A stretch of DNA of 64,000 bases from positions 62,001 through 126,000 of the forward strand of contig NZ_QOVJ01000002.1 of assembly GCF_004104055.1 (NCBI RefSeq), read 5' to 3'. Under the pieces are notes generated by a model. The model was not told the DNA's origin. It made no database searches and saw only the letters and a list, made by a program, of their open reading frames with translations. A program made the position numbers and the translations under genes. This DNA is from Leeuwenhoekiella aestuarii (GTDB taxonomy: Bacteria > Bacteroidota > Bacteroidia > Flavobacteriales > Flavobacteriaceae). How positions within the stretch are numbered: the stretch's first letter is position 1; each line of letters begins with the position of its first letter. Below, piece by piece: positions 52,073 to 60,159 of this stretch.

Positions 52073-52768
52073 TTGAAAAAAATCACCATTGCTATAGACG
52101 GTTATTCTTCTACCGGAAAAAGTACAGTAGCTAAAATGTTAGCTAAAGAATTAGGTTATGTCTATGTAGACACTGGAGCAATGTACCGTGCAGTTACGCT
52201 TTATGCTATGCGTAAACTTTTTATAAGAGAAGGTCATTTTGATAAGGAGGCACTCGTAAGACATTTATTTATGGTTTCCGTTAAGTTTCAAATGAATACT
52301 AAAACCGGGATTGCAGATATGTATTTGAATGGTGAGAATGTAGAGAAAGAAATCAGAACTCTGGAAGTATCTAATTTTGTAAGCCAGGTTGCTGCGATTC
52401 CTGAAGTGCGTAAGCTTATGGTAAAAAAGCAACATGAAATGGGAAAAGAAAAAGGTATTGTGATGGACGGTCGCGATATAGGTACAGTTGTTTTTCCTGA
52501 TGCAGAATTAAAGGTTTTTATGACTGCGACTGCAGACGAGCGTGCCCGAAGACGTTTTGAAGAATTGAAAGCTAAGGGAGATGATGTAAGCTACGATGCT
52601 GTTTTAGAAAACGTTCAAAAACGAGATCAACTAGATACCAGCCGCAAAGATTCACCCCTTGTTCAGGCAGAAGATGCGATACTCCTAGATAATACGCATA
52701 CGAATATCGAAGATCAATTCCATATACTTCTTCAGTTAGCAAAAGACCGTATATTTGGTAGATGTTGA
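52073..52768 (+). CDS. cmk: Cytidylate kinase
   Basis: Phosphorylates CMP/dCMP with ATP for nucleotide supply. 231 residues from a TTG start, P-loop GYSSTGKSTVAK, CMP-binding DTGAMYRAVTLYA, MDGRDIGTVVFPDAELK and the lid ADERARRRFEEL. All signatures present and length standard. It begins 43 bp after porQ and is probably co-transcribed with it. Confidence 0.95.
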   Translation: MKKITIAIDGYSSTGKSTVAKMLAKELGYVYVDTGAMYRAVTLYAMRKLFIREGHFDKEALVRHLFMVSVKFQMNTKTGIADMYLNGENVEKEIRTLEVSNFVSQVAAIPEVRKLMVKKQHEMGKEKGIVMDGRDIGTVVFPDAELKVFMTATADERARRRFEELKAKGDDVSYDAVLENVQKRDQLDTSRKDSPLVQAEDAILLDNTHTNIEDQFHILLQLAKDRIFGRC

Positions 52769-52834
52769 TTAACTCAATAATCGAGATTTAAAACTTCGAA
52801 GCTTTACTCAAAGTATAAAGCTGTTTTCTTTTAA

Positions 52835-52858
52835 CGCCTTGTAAACTTGTTTAAGGCG
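52835..52858 (+). other. Hairpin between cmk and the MFS gene
   Basis: CGCCTT ... AAGGCG, with an inner AAAC/GTTT stem and a CTTG-like loop, 67 bp after the cmk stop. It is followed by GCTTATT rather than a clean T-run, so it is a weak terminator at best. Confidence 0.35.
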
Positions 52859-52885
52859 GCTTATTAAAACCTTTCAATAACCTTA

Positions 52886-54055
52886 ATGAAAGCTACCCAA
52901 CTCAATAAACCCTTGCTATATCTTATGGCAGTAGGAGCAGGTCTTGTTGTTGCAAATAACTATTATAACCAGCCGTTACTCAACTTAATTGCAAATACTT
53001 TTAACGTAACCGAGGCGCAGGTGAGTAATATTCCACTTGCGACACAGTTGGGTTATGCTTTTGGGTTGTTATTTATCATTCCTTTAGGAGATAAATTTTC
53101 AAGGCGTAAAATCATTCTTGTAGATTTTTTAGCAATTATTTCAGCGTTGATTGTTACTGCTTTGGCTCCCAGTTTATTGGTTTTGACGATTTCAAGTTTT
53201 TGTGTGGGATTTGCCTCTGTTGTTCCACAGTTATTTGTGCCTATGGCTGCTCAATTAGCTACAGAAGAAAAACGAGGTAAAGCTATAGGGATCGTGATGA
53301 GTGGCTTGCTGATTGGAATTTTAGGCAGTCGGTTTTTAAGTGGAATGATAGGTGAATATTATGGCTGGCGGTTTATGTATTACCTCGCTGCCGGAATTAT
53401 GGTTATTTACGCCATACTCCTGTATTTTAAACTTCCTGATGTTGCGACAGATTTTAAAGGAACTTATGTGCAACTTATGCGTTCTTTGCTGAAGCTTTTT
53501 AAAACCAAACCTGATGTACGTATTGCTGCATTGAGAGGTGCACTTGGCTTTGCAGGTTTTAGTGCGTTCTGGACCACACTGGTTTTTCTGATGGAAGCTA
53601 ATTTTGGTTACGGTAGTGGTGCAGCCGGACTTTTTGGTGTATTGGGAATGGTGGGTGCATTAGGCGCAACATTAGCGGGAAAACTGAATGATAAATACAA
53701 TTCCCAAAATCTAATTTATATGTTTTCTGGTATTTTGATCGTATCGTGGATTGTGTTTCAATTTTCAGGAAGTTCATTAATAGGTTTAGTAATAGGAGTT
53801 CTTCTCGTAGATTTTGGATTGCAGTGTTTACACGTGACCAATCAGAATATCATTTTTAAAAAGAATCCAGGAGCACGCAATCGCGTAAACACCATTTATA
53901 TGGTAATCTATTTTATAGGAGGTGCATTAGGTACTGTTACCGGAGCCTATGCCTGGCAGCATTATCAGTGGACAGGTGTTGCGATTTTAGGTCTGGTTTA
54001 TTCGGTATTGATCATTATTCTTCAGTTCTTATTTCGGTGGAGGCATAAACAATGA
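52886..54055 (+). CDS. MFS transporter
   Basis: A 389-residue major-facilitator carrier with twelve predicted helices in two halves, PLGDKFSRRKIIL as the loop 2-3 signature and a GAARNRVN-like (GARNRVN) motif in the C-terminal half. It belongs to the drug/sugar-efflux-like branch and the substrate cannot be inferred. It is preceded by 117 bp containing a weak hairpin, so it may be separate from cmk. Followed by the aldehyde dehydrogenase gene after 170 bp. Confidence 0.88.
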   Translation: MKATQLNKPLLYLMAVGAGLVVANNYYNQPLLNLIANTFNVTEAQVSNIPLATQLGYAFGLLFIIPLGDKFSRRKIILVDFLAIISALIVTALAPSLLVLTISSFCVGFASVVPQLFVPMAAQLATEEKRGKAIGIVMSGLLIGILGSRFLSGMIGEYYGWRFMYYLAAGIMVIYAILLYFKLPDVATDFKGTYVQLMRSLLKLFKTKPDVRIAALRGALGFAGFSAFWTTLVFLMEANFGYGSGAAGLFGVLGMVGALGATLAGKLNDKYNSQNLIYMFSGILIVSWIVFQFSGSSLIGLVIGVLLVDFGLQCLHVTNQNIIFKKNPGARNRVNTIYMVIYFIGGALGTVTGAYAWQHYQWTGVAILGLVYSVLIIILQFLFRWRHKQ

Positions 54056-54134
54056 ATTTTCAGTTTTAGAGATTTTCAGAAATCTGTTATGCTAAATTAC
54101 CCATAAGATGTGCTTAAGGCTTTATTAAAACCAC

Positions 54135-54164
54135 TTGGTTGAGCGATACTACTCATTAACTTTA
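54135..54164 (+). promoter_or_regulatory. Candidate promoter for the aldehyde dehydrogenase gene
   Basis: TTGG at 54135-54138 and, 18 bp later, TAACTTTA (one mismatch to TAnnTTTG). Spacing fits the Bacteroidota -33/-7 layout; the predicted leader is about 55 nt. Confidence 0.35.
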
Positions 54165-54225
54165 AATAAAATGATCGGCAGCTTGTAAATGCAAGTAAAA
54201 CCGAAAAACTATTTAAAAGAAAATT

Positions 54226-55656
54226 ATGAGTACAGATATTTTAGAGAAGCCTAATGCAACGCAAAAAGCTTCAAGTAGCAATTCAATTCAAACGATAAAC
54301 CCAACAACGGGTAAACCGCTTCAAAGTTATAAAATGATGACTGATCAGGAGGCTAGTGACGCTGTCAAAGCAACTCACGAAGCTTTTTTAAGGTGGAAAA
54401 CACTATCGTTAGAGGAACGAGCAGATTTTATAAAGAAAATAGGCGAAAGCTTAACCAAACACAAAGACAGTCTTGTAAAATTGATGACTGAAGAAATGGG
54501 GAAACTCACGAGTCAGGGAGAGCAGGAAGTTGACCTATGTGCCGCAATTTGTGAATATACCGCAAAGAATGGCCCGGAAGAGTTGAAAGATGAGGAGCGT
54601 ACATTACCGCAAGGCGGTAAGGGATTAATTACGTATTCGCCTTTAGGTGTAATTTATGGAATACAACCTTGGAATTTCCCAACATATCAGGTGATGCGTT
54701 ATACGATAGCTAACTTAATGGCAGGTAATGGTATTTTACTGAAACATGCAGAGAACGTTACTGGCTCTGCGTTATTGATTGAAAAGATCATAAAAGATGC
54801 TGGTTTGCCAGAAAACATATTTACGGTTCTGAGAATTTCTCACGATCAATCTGATGATATCATTGAGAATGATTTAGTACGTGGAGTAACTTTAACTGGT
54901 AGCGGAACCGCAGGTAAAGTCGTAGGCGAAAAAGCAGGGAAAGCTTTAAAGAAAACTGTTTTAGAATTGGGTTCTAACGATGCATACTTGGTGTTAGATG
55001 ATGCTGATATTGATGTTGCGGTAGAATGGAGTATTAAGGGTAGAACGTATAACAACGGCGAGACTTGTGTAGCTGCAAAGCGCTTTGTTGTGACCGAAAA
55101 AGTCTACGACGAATTTAAAGAGAAGTTTGTCGCCGGAATGAAAGAATTAAAATACGGGGATCCTAAAGATGACGCTGTAGATATGGGACCAATGGCACGT
55201 AAAGATTTACGTGAAAAACTGCACGATCAGGTAGAAGAAAGTGTTACCAATGGAGCTGAAATTTTATGTGGAGGCAAGTTACCAGAAGGTGATGGCTATT
55301 TTTATCCAGCAACTATTTTAGGTAATGTTAAACCCGGTCAACCTGCATATGATGATGAATTATTTGGTCCGGTTGCTTCTTTAATAAAAGCTAAAGATAA
55401 TAAAGATGCAATGCGTATAGCTAACGATAGTCGATTTGGTTTAGGTGGGGGTATTTTCTCTAAAGATGAAGATGCAGCATTTGAATTGGCTAAGAATCAT
55501 TTTGATACTGGTATGGTATTTATCAACAGTTTTGGTCTGGCTCAGCCTAATATGCCTTTTGGTGGAGTAAAAGCATCAGGTTATGGTAGAGAACATGGTG
55601 GTTTTGGTATTAAAGAATTTGTAAATGAGAAAGCGATAATGAGACTCAATAGCTAA
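54226..55656 (+). CDS. NAD(P)-dependent aldehyde dehydrogenase, succinate-semialdehyde type
   Basis: A 476-residue ALDH. Catalytic Cys281 in NNGETCVAAKRF, general base Glu247 in VLELGSNDA, GSGTAGKVVGEKAG for the cofactor and PFGGVKASGYGREHGG at the C-terminus. Closest in look to succinate-semialdehyde dehydrogenases (GabD/Sad), which would feed succinate to the TCA cycle. Other aliphatic aldehydes are possible. No gabT is adjacent. The gene stands alone with a strong terminator. Confidence 0.9.
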   Translation: MSTDILEKPNATQKASSSNSIQTINPTTGKPLQSYKMMTDQEASDAVKATHEAFLRWKTLSLEERADFIKKIGESLTKHKDSLVKLMTEEMGKLTSQGEQEVDLCAAICEYTAKNGPEELKDEERTLPQGGKGLITYSPLGVIYGIQPWNFPTYQVMRYTIANLMAGNGILLKHAENVTGSALLIEKIIKDAGLPENIFTVLRISHDQSDDIIENDLVRGVTLTGSGTAGKVVGEKAGKALKKTVLELGSNDAYLVLDDADIDVAVEWSIKGRTYNNGETCVAAKRFVVTEKVYDEFKEKFVAGMKELKYGDPKDDAVDMGPMARKDLREKLHDQVEESVTNGAEILCGGKLPEGDGYFYPATILGNVKPGQPAYDDELFGPVASLIKAKDNKDAMRIANDSRFGLGGGIFSKDEDAAFELAKNHFDTGMVFINSFGLAQPNMPFGGVKASGYGREHGGFGIKEFVNEKAIMRLNS

Positions 55657-55676
55657 AATTAAATTTAGATATTTAA

Positions 55677-55713
55677 AAAATCCCCGTTCAGTGATGAGCG
55701 GGGATTTTCTTTT
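55677..55713. terminator. Terminator between the aldehyde dehydrogenase and M20 genes
   Basis: A 14-bp stem AAAATCCCCGTTCA/TGAGCGGGGATTTT (one T-G pair) with loop GTGA, followed by TCTTTTTT. It lies between convergent genes and can serve both. Confidence 0.93.
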
Positions 55714-57138
55714 TTAATTACCTATAGGAGGTGGTCCGTCAGGAATCATCGCCTTGTAGACATCGTCACCTTTTCGTTCTTTAAATTCGGTTTTTACTTC
55801 TTCAACCAGTTTTGCATCGTCAAAAAGGTCAAACATCGTCATCGACATCGCTTTTGAAGCCATTATCATTCCTTTATGGCCTATAGACATTCCGCCGCAG
55901 GCGACAACCGCCCAAGAATGCCAAGGCGTATCTTTAGGAGCAACGGTTACTCCAAGATTAATATTAGGCACATTCCAGCTCACATCTCCAACATCTGTAG
56001 AGCCGCCGCCGGGATTTTCTCGGGTTTCTTCAAAAGGATAGATTTTACTGTCCATTCCCACTTGAGGCTTATCTGTCATTTCTTGAATTTTTTTACCAAA
56101 AGCAATTTCTTCTTCAGTGTATTCTAAAGGTCCTAAAAGTTCCAGATTCTTTTGCATTACGGCGCCACCGGTTCTGTTTACCAATGTTTCCCGAATACCG
56201 GAAACTAAAGAATATTTGTAATCTACATTAGCCATTATAGCTGCTCCTTCTGCCATTTTTTTTACCTGCTCAAAAACCGGAAGCATTCCTTTTGTATCGG
56301 TATTGCGTACGCGAACCCATAATTTGCTGTAATCAGGAACTACATTCACTACCTGTCCACCATCTTGTATATGATAATGTATACGTACTGTAGGCTTTAT
56401 ATGTTCACGGTAATAATTGATTCCAGTTGTGTAAAGTTCAAGAGCATCAGAAGCGCTGCGGCCATTCCAGGGGTCTGCAGCAGCGTGAGCCGCCTGGCCA
56501 TAAAATTCTACAATAAAGTCTACCATAGCCAGCGAACTTTGCACGTCTGCTTTGGTGTCTGCAGAAGGATGCCAGCTTACATTAACATCAACATCATCCC
56601 AAACCCCGGCTTCCAACATCCAGAGTTTACCAAAGAATTTTTCTTCAGCAGGAGTACCTATGAATTTTATGGTGCCCTTAATTTCACCGGCTTCAATCAT
56701 TTCTTTAATGGCAATTGCTGCGCCTAAACTTGCGGTCCCAAAAAGGTTATGACCACAGCCGTGACCTGCTGCACCTGCTTCTAATGGTTCTTTAGTAGGT
56801 TGCGCTTTTTGAGAAATTCCGGGGAGCGCATCAAACTCACCTAAAACACTAATAACCGGTTTTCCTTCACCATAAGTAGCAATAAATGCAGTAGGAATGT
56901 CAGCTACAACACGTTCAACAGTAAAACCGTTTGCTTCGGCATAATCAGCAAGGAGTTTTGAAGATTCGGTTTCCTGAAAAGCAATTTCGGCATTTGCCCA
57001 AATTTTGTCGCTAATGGAAATGAGGTCTTCTTTGTGATTTTCGACAGAAGCAATAAGCTGCTTTTTGTCTTTGGGGATTTTTTGTCCAAATCCTATCGAA
57101 CAAAATAATATAATTAGAACAGTAATTTTTGTATTCAT
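55714..57138 (-). CDS. M20-family amidohydrolase (AbgB-like), secreted
   Basis: A 474-residue zinc amidohydrolase with a signal peptide (about 1-18, SIGFG), so it is periplasmic or exported. Metal-site motifs include GEFDALPGIS, GHGCGHNLFG and GTPAEEKFFGK. The nearest known relatives are AbgB-type subunits that cleave p-aminobenzoyl-glutamate, and amide-bond peptidases. Many Bacteroidota encode exported ones with unknown substrate. The dimerisation domain is about 200-320. It is a single gene. Confidence 0.9.
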   Translation of the reverse strand: MNTKITVLIILFCSIGFGQKIPKDKKQLIASVENHKEDLISISDKIWANAEIAFQETESSKLLADYAEANGFTVERVVADIPTAFIATYGEGKPVISVLGEFDALPGISQKAQPTKEPLEAGAAGHGCGHNLFGTASLGAAIAIKEMIEAGEIKGTIKFIGTPAEEKFFGKLWMLEAGVWDDVDVNVSWHPSADTKADVQSSLAMVDFIVEFYGQAAHAAADPWNGRSASDALELYTTGINYYREHIKPTVRIHYHIQDGGQVVNVVPDYSKLWVRVRNTDTKGMLPVFEQVKKMAEGAAIMANVDYKYSLVSGIRETLVNRTGGAVMQKNLELLGPLEYTEEEIAFGKKIQEMTDKPQVGMDSKIYPFEETRENPGGGSTDVGDVSWNVPNINLGVTVAPKDTPWHSWAVVACGGMSIGHKGMIMASKAMSMTMFDLFDDAKLVEEVKTEFKERKGDDVYKAMIPDGPPPIGN

Positions 57139-57322
57139 ACAGAAATTGAGTTTAGTTAGTATTTTAAATTTAGTAAAAACAATACTAGTTGTATTGTAAT
57201 CAGTTGTTTATCATAAATAATTATTTTTTGAAAACTTATATTGATTTTTTGGTATATAAATTTTGATAATTTAAGAATAATTTAAAAATGGATAGTTTTC
57301 ACTAAATTTTTAGTTCATTAAT

Positions 57323-57330
57323 TATTTTTG
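57323..57330 (+). promoter_or_regulatory. Candidate -7 element for the plug-TPR gene
   Basis: TATTTTTG is an exact TAnnTTTG match 53 bp before the ATG at 57383, within an otherwise gene-free 244-bp AT-rich spacer. No clear -33. Confidence 0.35.
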
Positions 57331-57382
57331 GGTAAATTTTTTATTTAAATTAAACTTTTGAAAATCTGACAAATAGCTGATT

Positions 57383-59119
57383 ATGAATAAATCTACACCT
57401 GAAAATTTTACAAAATTCATTGTTCCTTTATTTTTGGTGTTGTTTCTATTTGTTTCGAATCGATTATTTTCTCAGAGTGATAGAGAAGTGAAAGGGTATG
57501 TTACCAGTTTAGGAAATCCCTTAAACAATGCACAGGTTGCAGTTAAAGGAACAGATAATGTAATAGCAACCGATTCAAAGGGATTTTACACCATTAATGT
57601 AAAACCAAGACAGGTGCTTCAATTTTCATATATAGGTTTTGAGACTGTAGAAATTATTGTTGAAGACGTAACGAGTATGCTCAATGTGAAATTACTTCCC
57701 GAGGTGAATGATTTGGAAGAGGTTACCGTCACTGGAAAGAGTAAAGTACAAAAGGATTTTGAAGAAGAAAATGGTCCCAATGGTCGTCCTCGAAAAATGC
57801 CAACTGCAATGGGGTATATAAGTACCGGAGGTTCTTCGACTTATGTAAAGGGTGAAAGCTTAAATCAGGCAGCTGTAGATCTTGCAAGAGCCATAGATGG
57901 TAGAGCTGCCGGAATGGAAGTAAATAATGAAGGTGAGATTTTTATTAGAGCAGGTAACTCTATTAATAACGATGTACCTGCTATTTGGGATATAGACGGG
58001 ATGATTTATACAGAGCCTCCTTTTATAGATATTGCAAATGTGCAGGATGTTCTGATTTTGAAATCATTAAGCCAAACAAGTAGGTATGGAAATATAGCTT
58101 CCGGAGGTGTAATTGTCGTACGAACTAAAGGTGCTTATTTCGCACAACGCAAACAAGAAGTAGCTGCAACCTACGGAAATAAAAAAGTGTATTCTGGTGA
58201 TGCTTTAGATATCTCTAAGGTAATTACTCCTATACCAAATTATTTAAAAGATTTAGAAGAAATAAATGATTCTGAGAAAGCAAATACTTTATACAGAGAA
58301 TATTTGAAGGCAAATTCTAATGACCCTGAATTTTATGCAGATGTTGCTAATTATTTTTTTGATCTCGGTGAATCAACATCAGCTATTACTGTATTGTCTG
58401 ATATGGAGACTAAATTTGAAACAAATGCTGAAGTTTTAAAAATACTAGCATATACATTAGAAGAGCATAAGAAAAAGGAAGAAGCACTTTCAGTATACAA
58501 AAAGATATTTAGATTAAGACCCAAATATGCACAATCATATCGGGATATAGGAAATGCTTTTTCTGAAGTAGAAAATTACCAAAAGGCATGGTTGATGTAT
58601 ATGGGATATATGAATACTCAAGATGGTTTAACCGGGAGTGGAGTAGATGCTGTGATCTATAGGGAGATGGAAGCCTTATATCTGAAGCATAAGAATCAGA
58701 TAGATGTCGATGCAAAATTTGCCTTGCCTGATGATAAAAGCGAGCTCACCTACGACGTACGCTTAGTTTTTGAATGGAACACCTCTGAAGCAGAATTTGA
58801 AATTGAATTTGTAAATCCGCAGAATCAGCCCTTTAGTTTTAATCATACCCTAGAGCAAAATGCTGAGCGCATTAAAAATGAAAAGTTAAAAGGATATACT
58901 TCAGAAGAATTTTTGATCGATGATCTAGGTGCTGGTGATTGGCTGGTGAATATCAAATATTTTGGAAATAAACAGTTTCAGCCTACATTTTTAAAAGTGA
59001 CATCTTATTACAACTGGCAGCAACCCAATCAAAAACATACGGTTGAGGTGTTTAAACTCACCCGACAAAATATTAAAATGCAACTGCTGAAGCTTAACAG
59101 TTCGGCTTTAAAATTTTAG
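57383..59119 (+). CDS. SusC-like plug domain fused to TPRs, without a barrel
   Basis: A 578-residue exported protein. Signal anchor (about 12-30), carboxypeptidase-like regulatory domain (about 34-112, GYVTSLGNPLNNAQVAVKGT), a TonB-receptor plug-like domain (about 150-255) with ARAIDGRAAGMEVN, AIWDIDGMIYTEPP and ASGGVIVVRTKG, then TPR-like helices (about 300-430, with FRLRPKYAQSYRDIGNAFSE) and a C-terminal beta domain (460-578). The 22-strand barrel of SusC is absent, so this cannot be a transporter by itself. Roles as a secreted or periplasmic scaffold are possible. No SusD follows. Confidence 0.82.
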   Translation: MNKSTPENFTKFIVPLFLVLFLFVSNRLFSQSDREVKGYVTSLGNPLNNAQVAVKGTDNVIATDSKGFYTINVKPRQVLQFSYIGFETVEIIVEDVTSMLNVKLLPEVNDLEEVTVTGKSKVQKDFEEENGPNGRPRKMPTAMGYISTGGSSTYVKGESLNQAAVDLARAIDGRAAGMEVNNEGEIFIRAGNSINNDVPAIWDIDGMIYTEPPFIDIANVQDVLILKSLSQTSRYGNIASGGVIVVRTKGAYFAQRKQEVAATYGNKKVYSGDALDISKVITPIPNYLKDLEEINDSEKANTLYREYLKANSNDPEFYADVANYFFDLGESTSAITVLSDMETKFETNAEVLKILAYTLEEHKKKEEALSVYKKIFRLRPKYAQSYRDIGNAFSEVENYQKAWLMYMGYMNTQDGLTGSGVDAVIYREMEALYLKHKNQIDVDAKFALPDDKSELTYDVRLVFEWNTSEAEFEIEFVNPQNQPFSFNHTLEQNAERIKNEKLKGYTSEEFLIDDLGAGDWLVNIKYFGNKQFQPTFLKVTSYYNWQQPNQKHTVEVFKLTRQNIKMQLLKLNSSALKF

Positions 59120-59130
59120 GATTATGCTTT

Positions 59131-59967
59131 TCAAACTTTACTCAAAATCCAGTCGGTGTAATGAGTTAGAACTTCTTCTTTGTTGAGTTCGTTATGAGTC
59201 TCGTGTCTCAAATCCTTCCAAGACTTAAATTTAATTTGATCCTGATGTCTTGATGCTAATATTTTAGATGCTTTGTAATTTGTGATTTTATCCGCTGTGC
59301 CGTGTGCTAATAAAACAGGAGCTTTAAAATCAAAAGTTTTATCCATAAGATAAACGCCGTTATCATTCAGACCGAAAAAAAGCCGGGTAGAAGCTTCACC
59401 GTGCACCAACTCATCTTTAAGATATGCTTTGCCCACTTCGGGATCGCGGGAAAGATCGTCAGGATTTAATTTGGTTTGTTGAACAGGATTTAATGCAAAA
59501 GTGAGCGCCATTCTACCTAGAATAATTTTAAAAGCTCCGGGATTTTTAACAAGTTTCAGCCAGGGTGAAGTAACAAGTGCTCCTTTAGGCGGTAGAGTAG
59601 TAAGAAGGAGATACCTTAAAACAATACCGCCTCCCATACTGTGACCGTATAGAAACACGGGTGTGTCGGGGTTTTCATCAACTGCTTTTTCATAAATAAA
59701 ATCTACTGCAAGAATATAATCTTGTAACGAGCGTACCACTCCGCGTTTTCCACTTGATTTACCGTGACCGGGAAGATCTACCGCATAACAACTTATCTTT
59801 TTTATATTGAAAAATTGAGCGACGTGCTCATACCTGTCTAGGTGCTCGCCAAAACCATGAATAATACACACAACTGCTTTTTGATTAGGTACTTTCCATA
59901 GCTTTCCAAAGAGCTCATGTCTAGCAGTTTGTCCCTTGAAAGTTTCCACATAAATTTCTTCTTGCAT
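59131..59967 (-). CDS. Alpha/beta hydrolase (monoacylglycerol-lipase-like)
   Basis: A 278-residue serine hydrolase with the serine-hydrolase-4/lysophospholipase look: IIHGFGEHLDRY (oxyanion loop), nucleophile Ser110 in YGHSMGGG, Asp in LAHGTADKI and His in LRHETHNE. No signal peptide, so it is cytosolic. It probably hydrolyses monoacylglycerol or other esters; the substrate is not certain. It is convergent with the plug-TPR gene (11 bp apart) and divergent from rpsA. Confidence 0.9.
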   Translation of the reverse strand: MQEEIYVETFKGQTARHELFGKLWKVPNQKAVVCIIHGFGEHLDRYEHVAQFFNIKKISCYAVDLPGHGKSSGKRGVVRSLQDYILAVDFIYEKAVDENPDTPVFLYGHSMGGGIVLRYLLLTTLPPKGALVTSPWLKLVKNPGAFKIILGRMALTFALNPVQQTKLNPDDLSRDPEVGKAYLKDELVHGEASTRLFFGLNDNGVYLMDKTFDFKAPVLLAHGTADKITNYKASKILASRHQDQIKFKSWKDLRHETHNELNKEEVLTHYTDWILSKV

Positions 59968-59983
59968 ATTTTTTATTTTAGAA

Positions 59984-60013
59984 TTGAAAATATGAAAAGT
60001 TTATGTAATTTTG
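59984..60013 (+). promoter_or_regulatory. Candidate rpsA promoter with -33 and -7 elements
   Basis: TTGA at 59984-59987, then after 18 bp TAATTTTG at 60006-60013, an exact TAnnTTTG. Predicted start about 60020, leaving a 140-nt leader before rpsA. This is the cleanest promoter in the window. Confidence 0.6.
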
Positions 60014-60159
60014 CAGTCCTTTTGACAACAGTAGGAAGCACAAAAGGCGCAGAGAAGAATTTTATTCTTAGCTGTTGAAAACAAATATTCTAAACCTCTT
60101 TTATGGTTTTGTGTTGTTTAGCTTCCACGAAAGCGTAAAATACAAATTTTTAATCAGCA

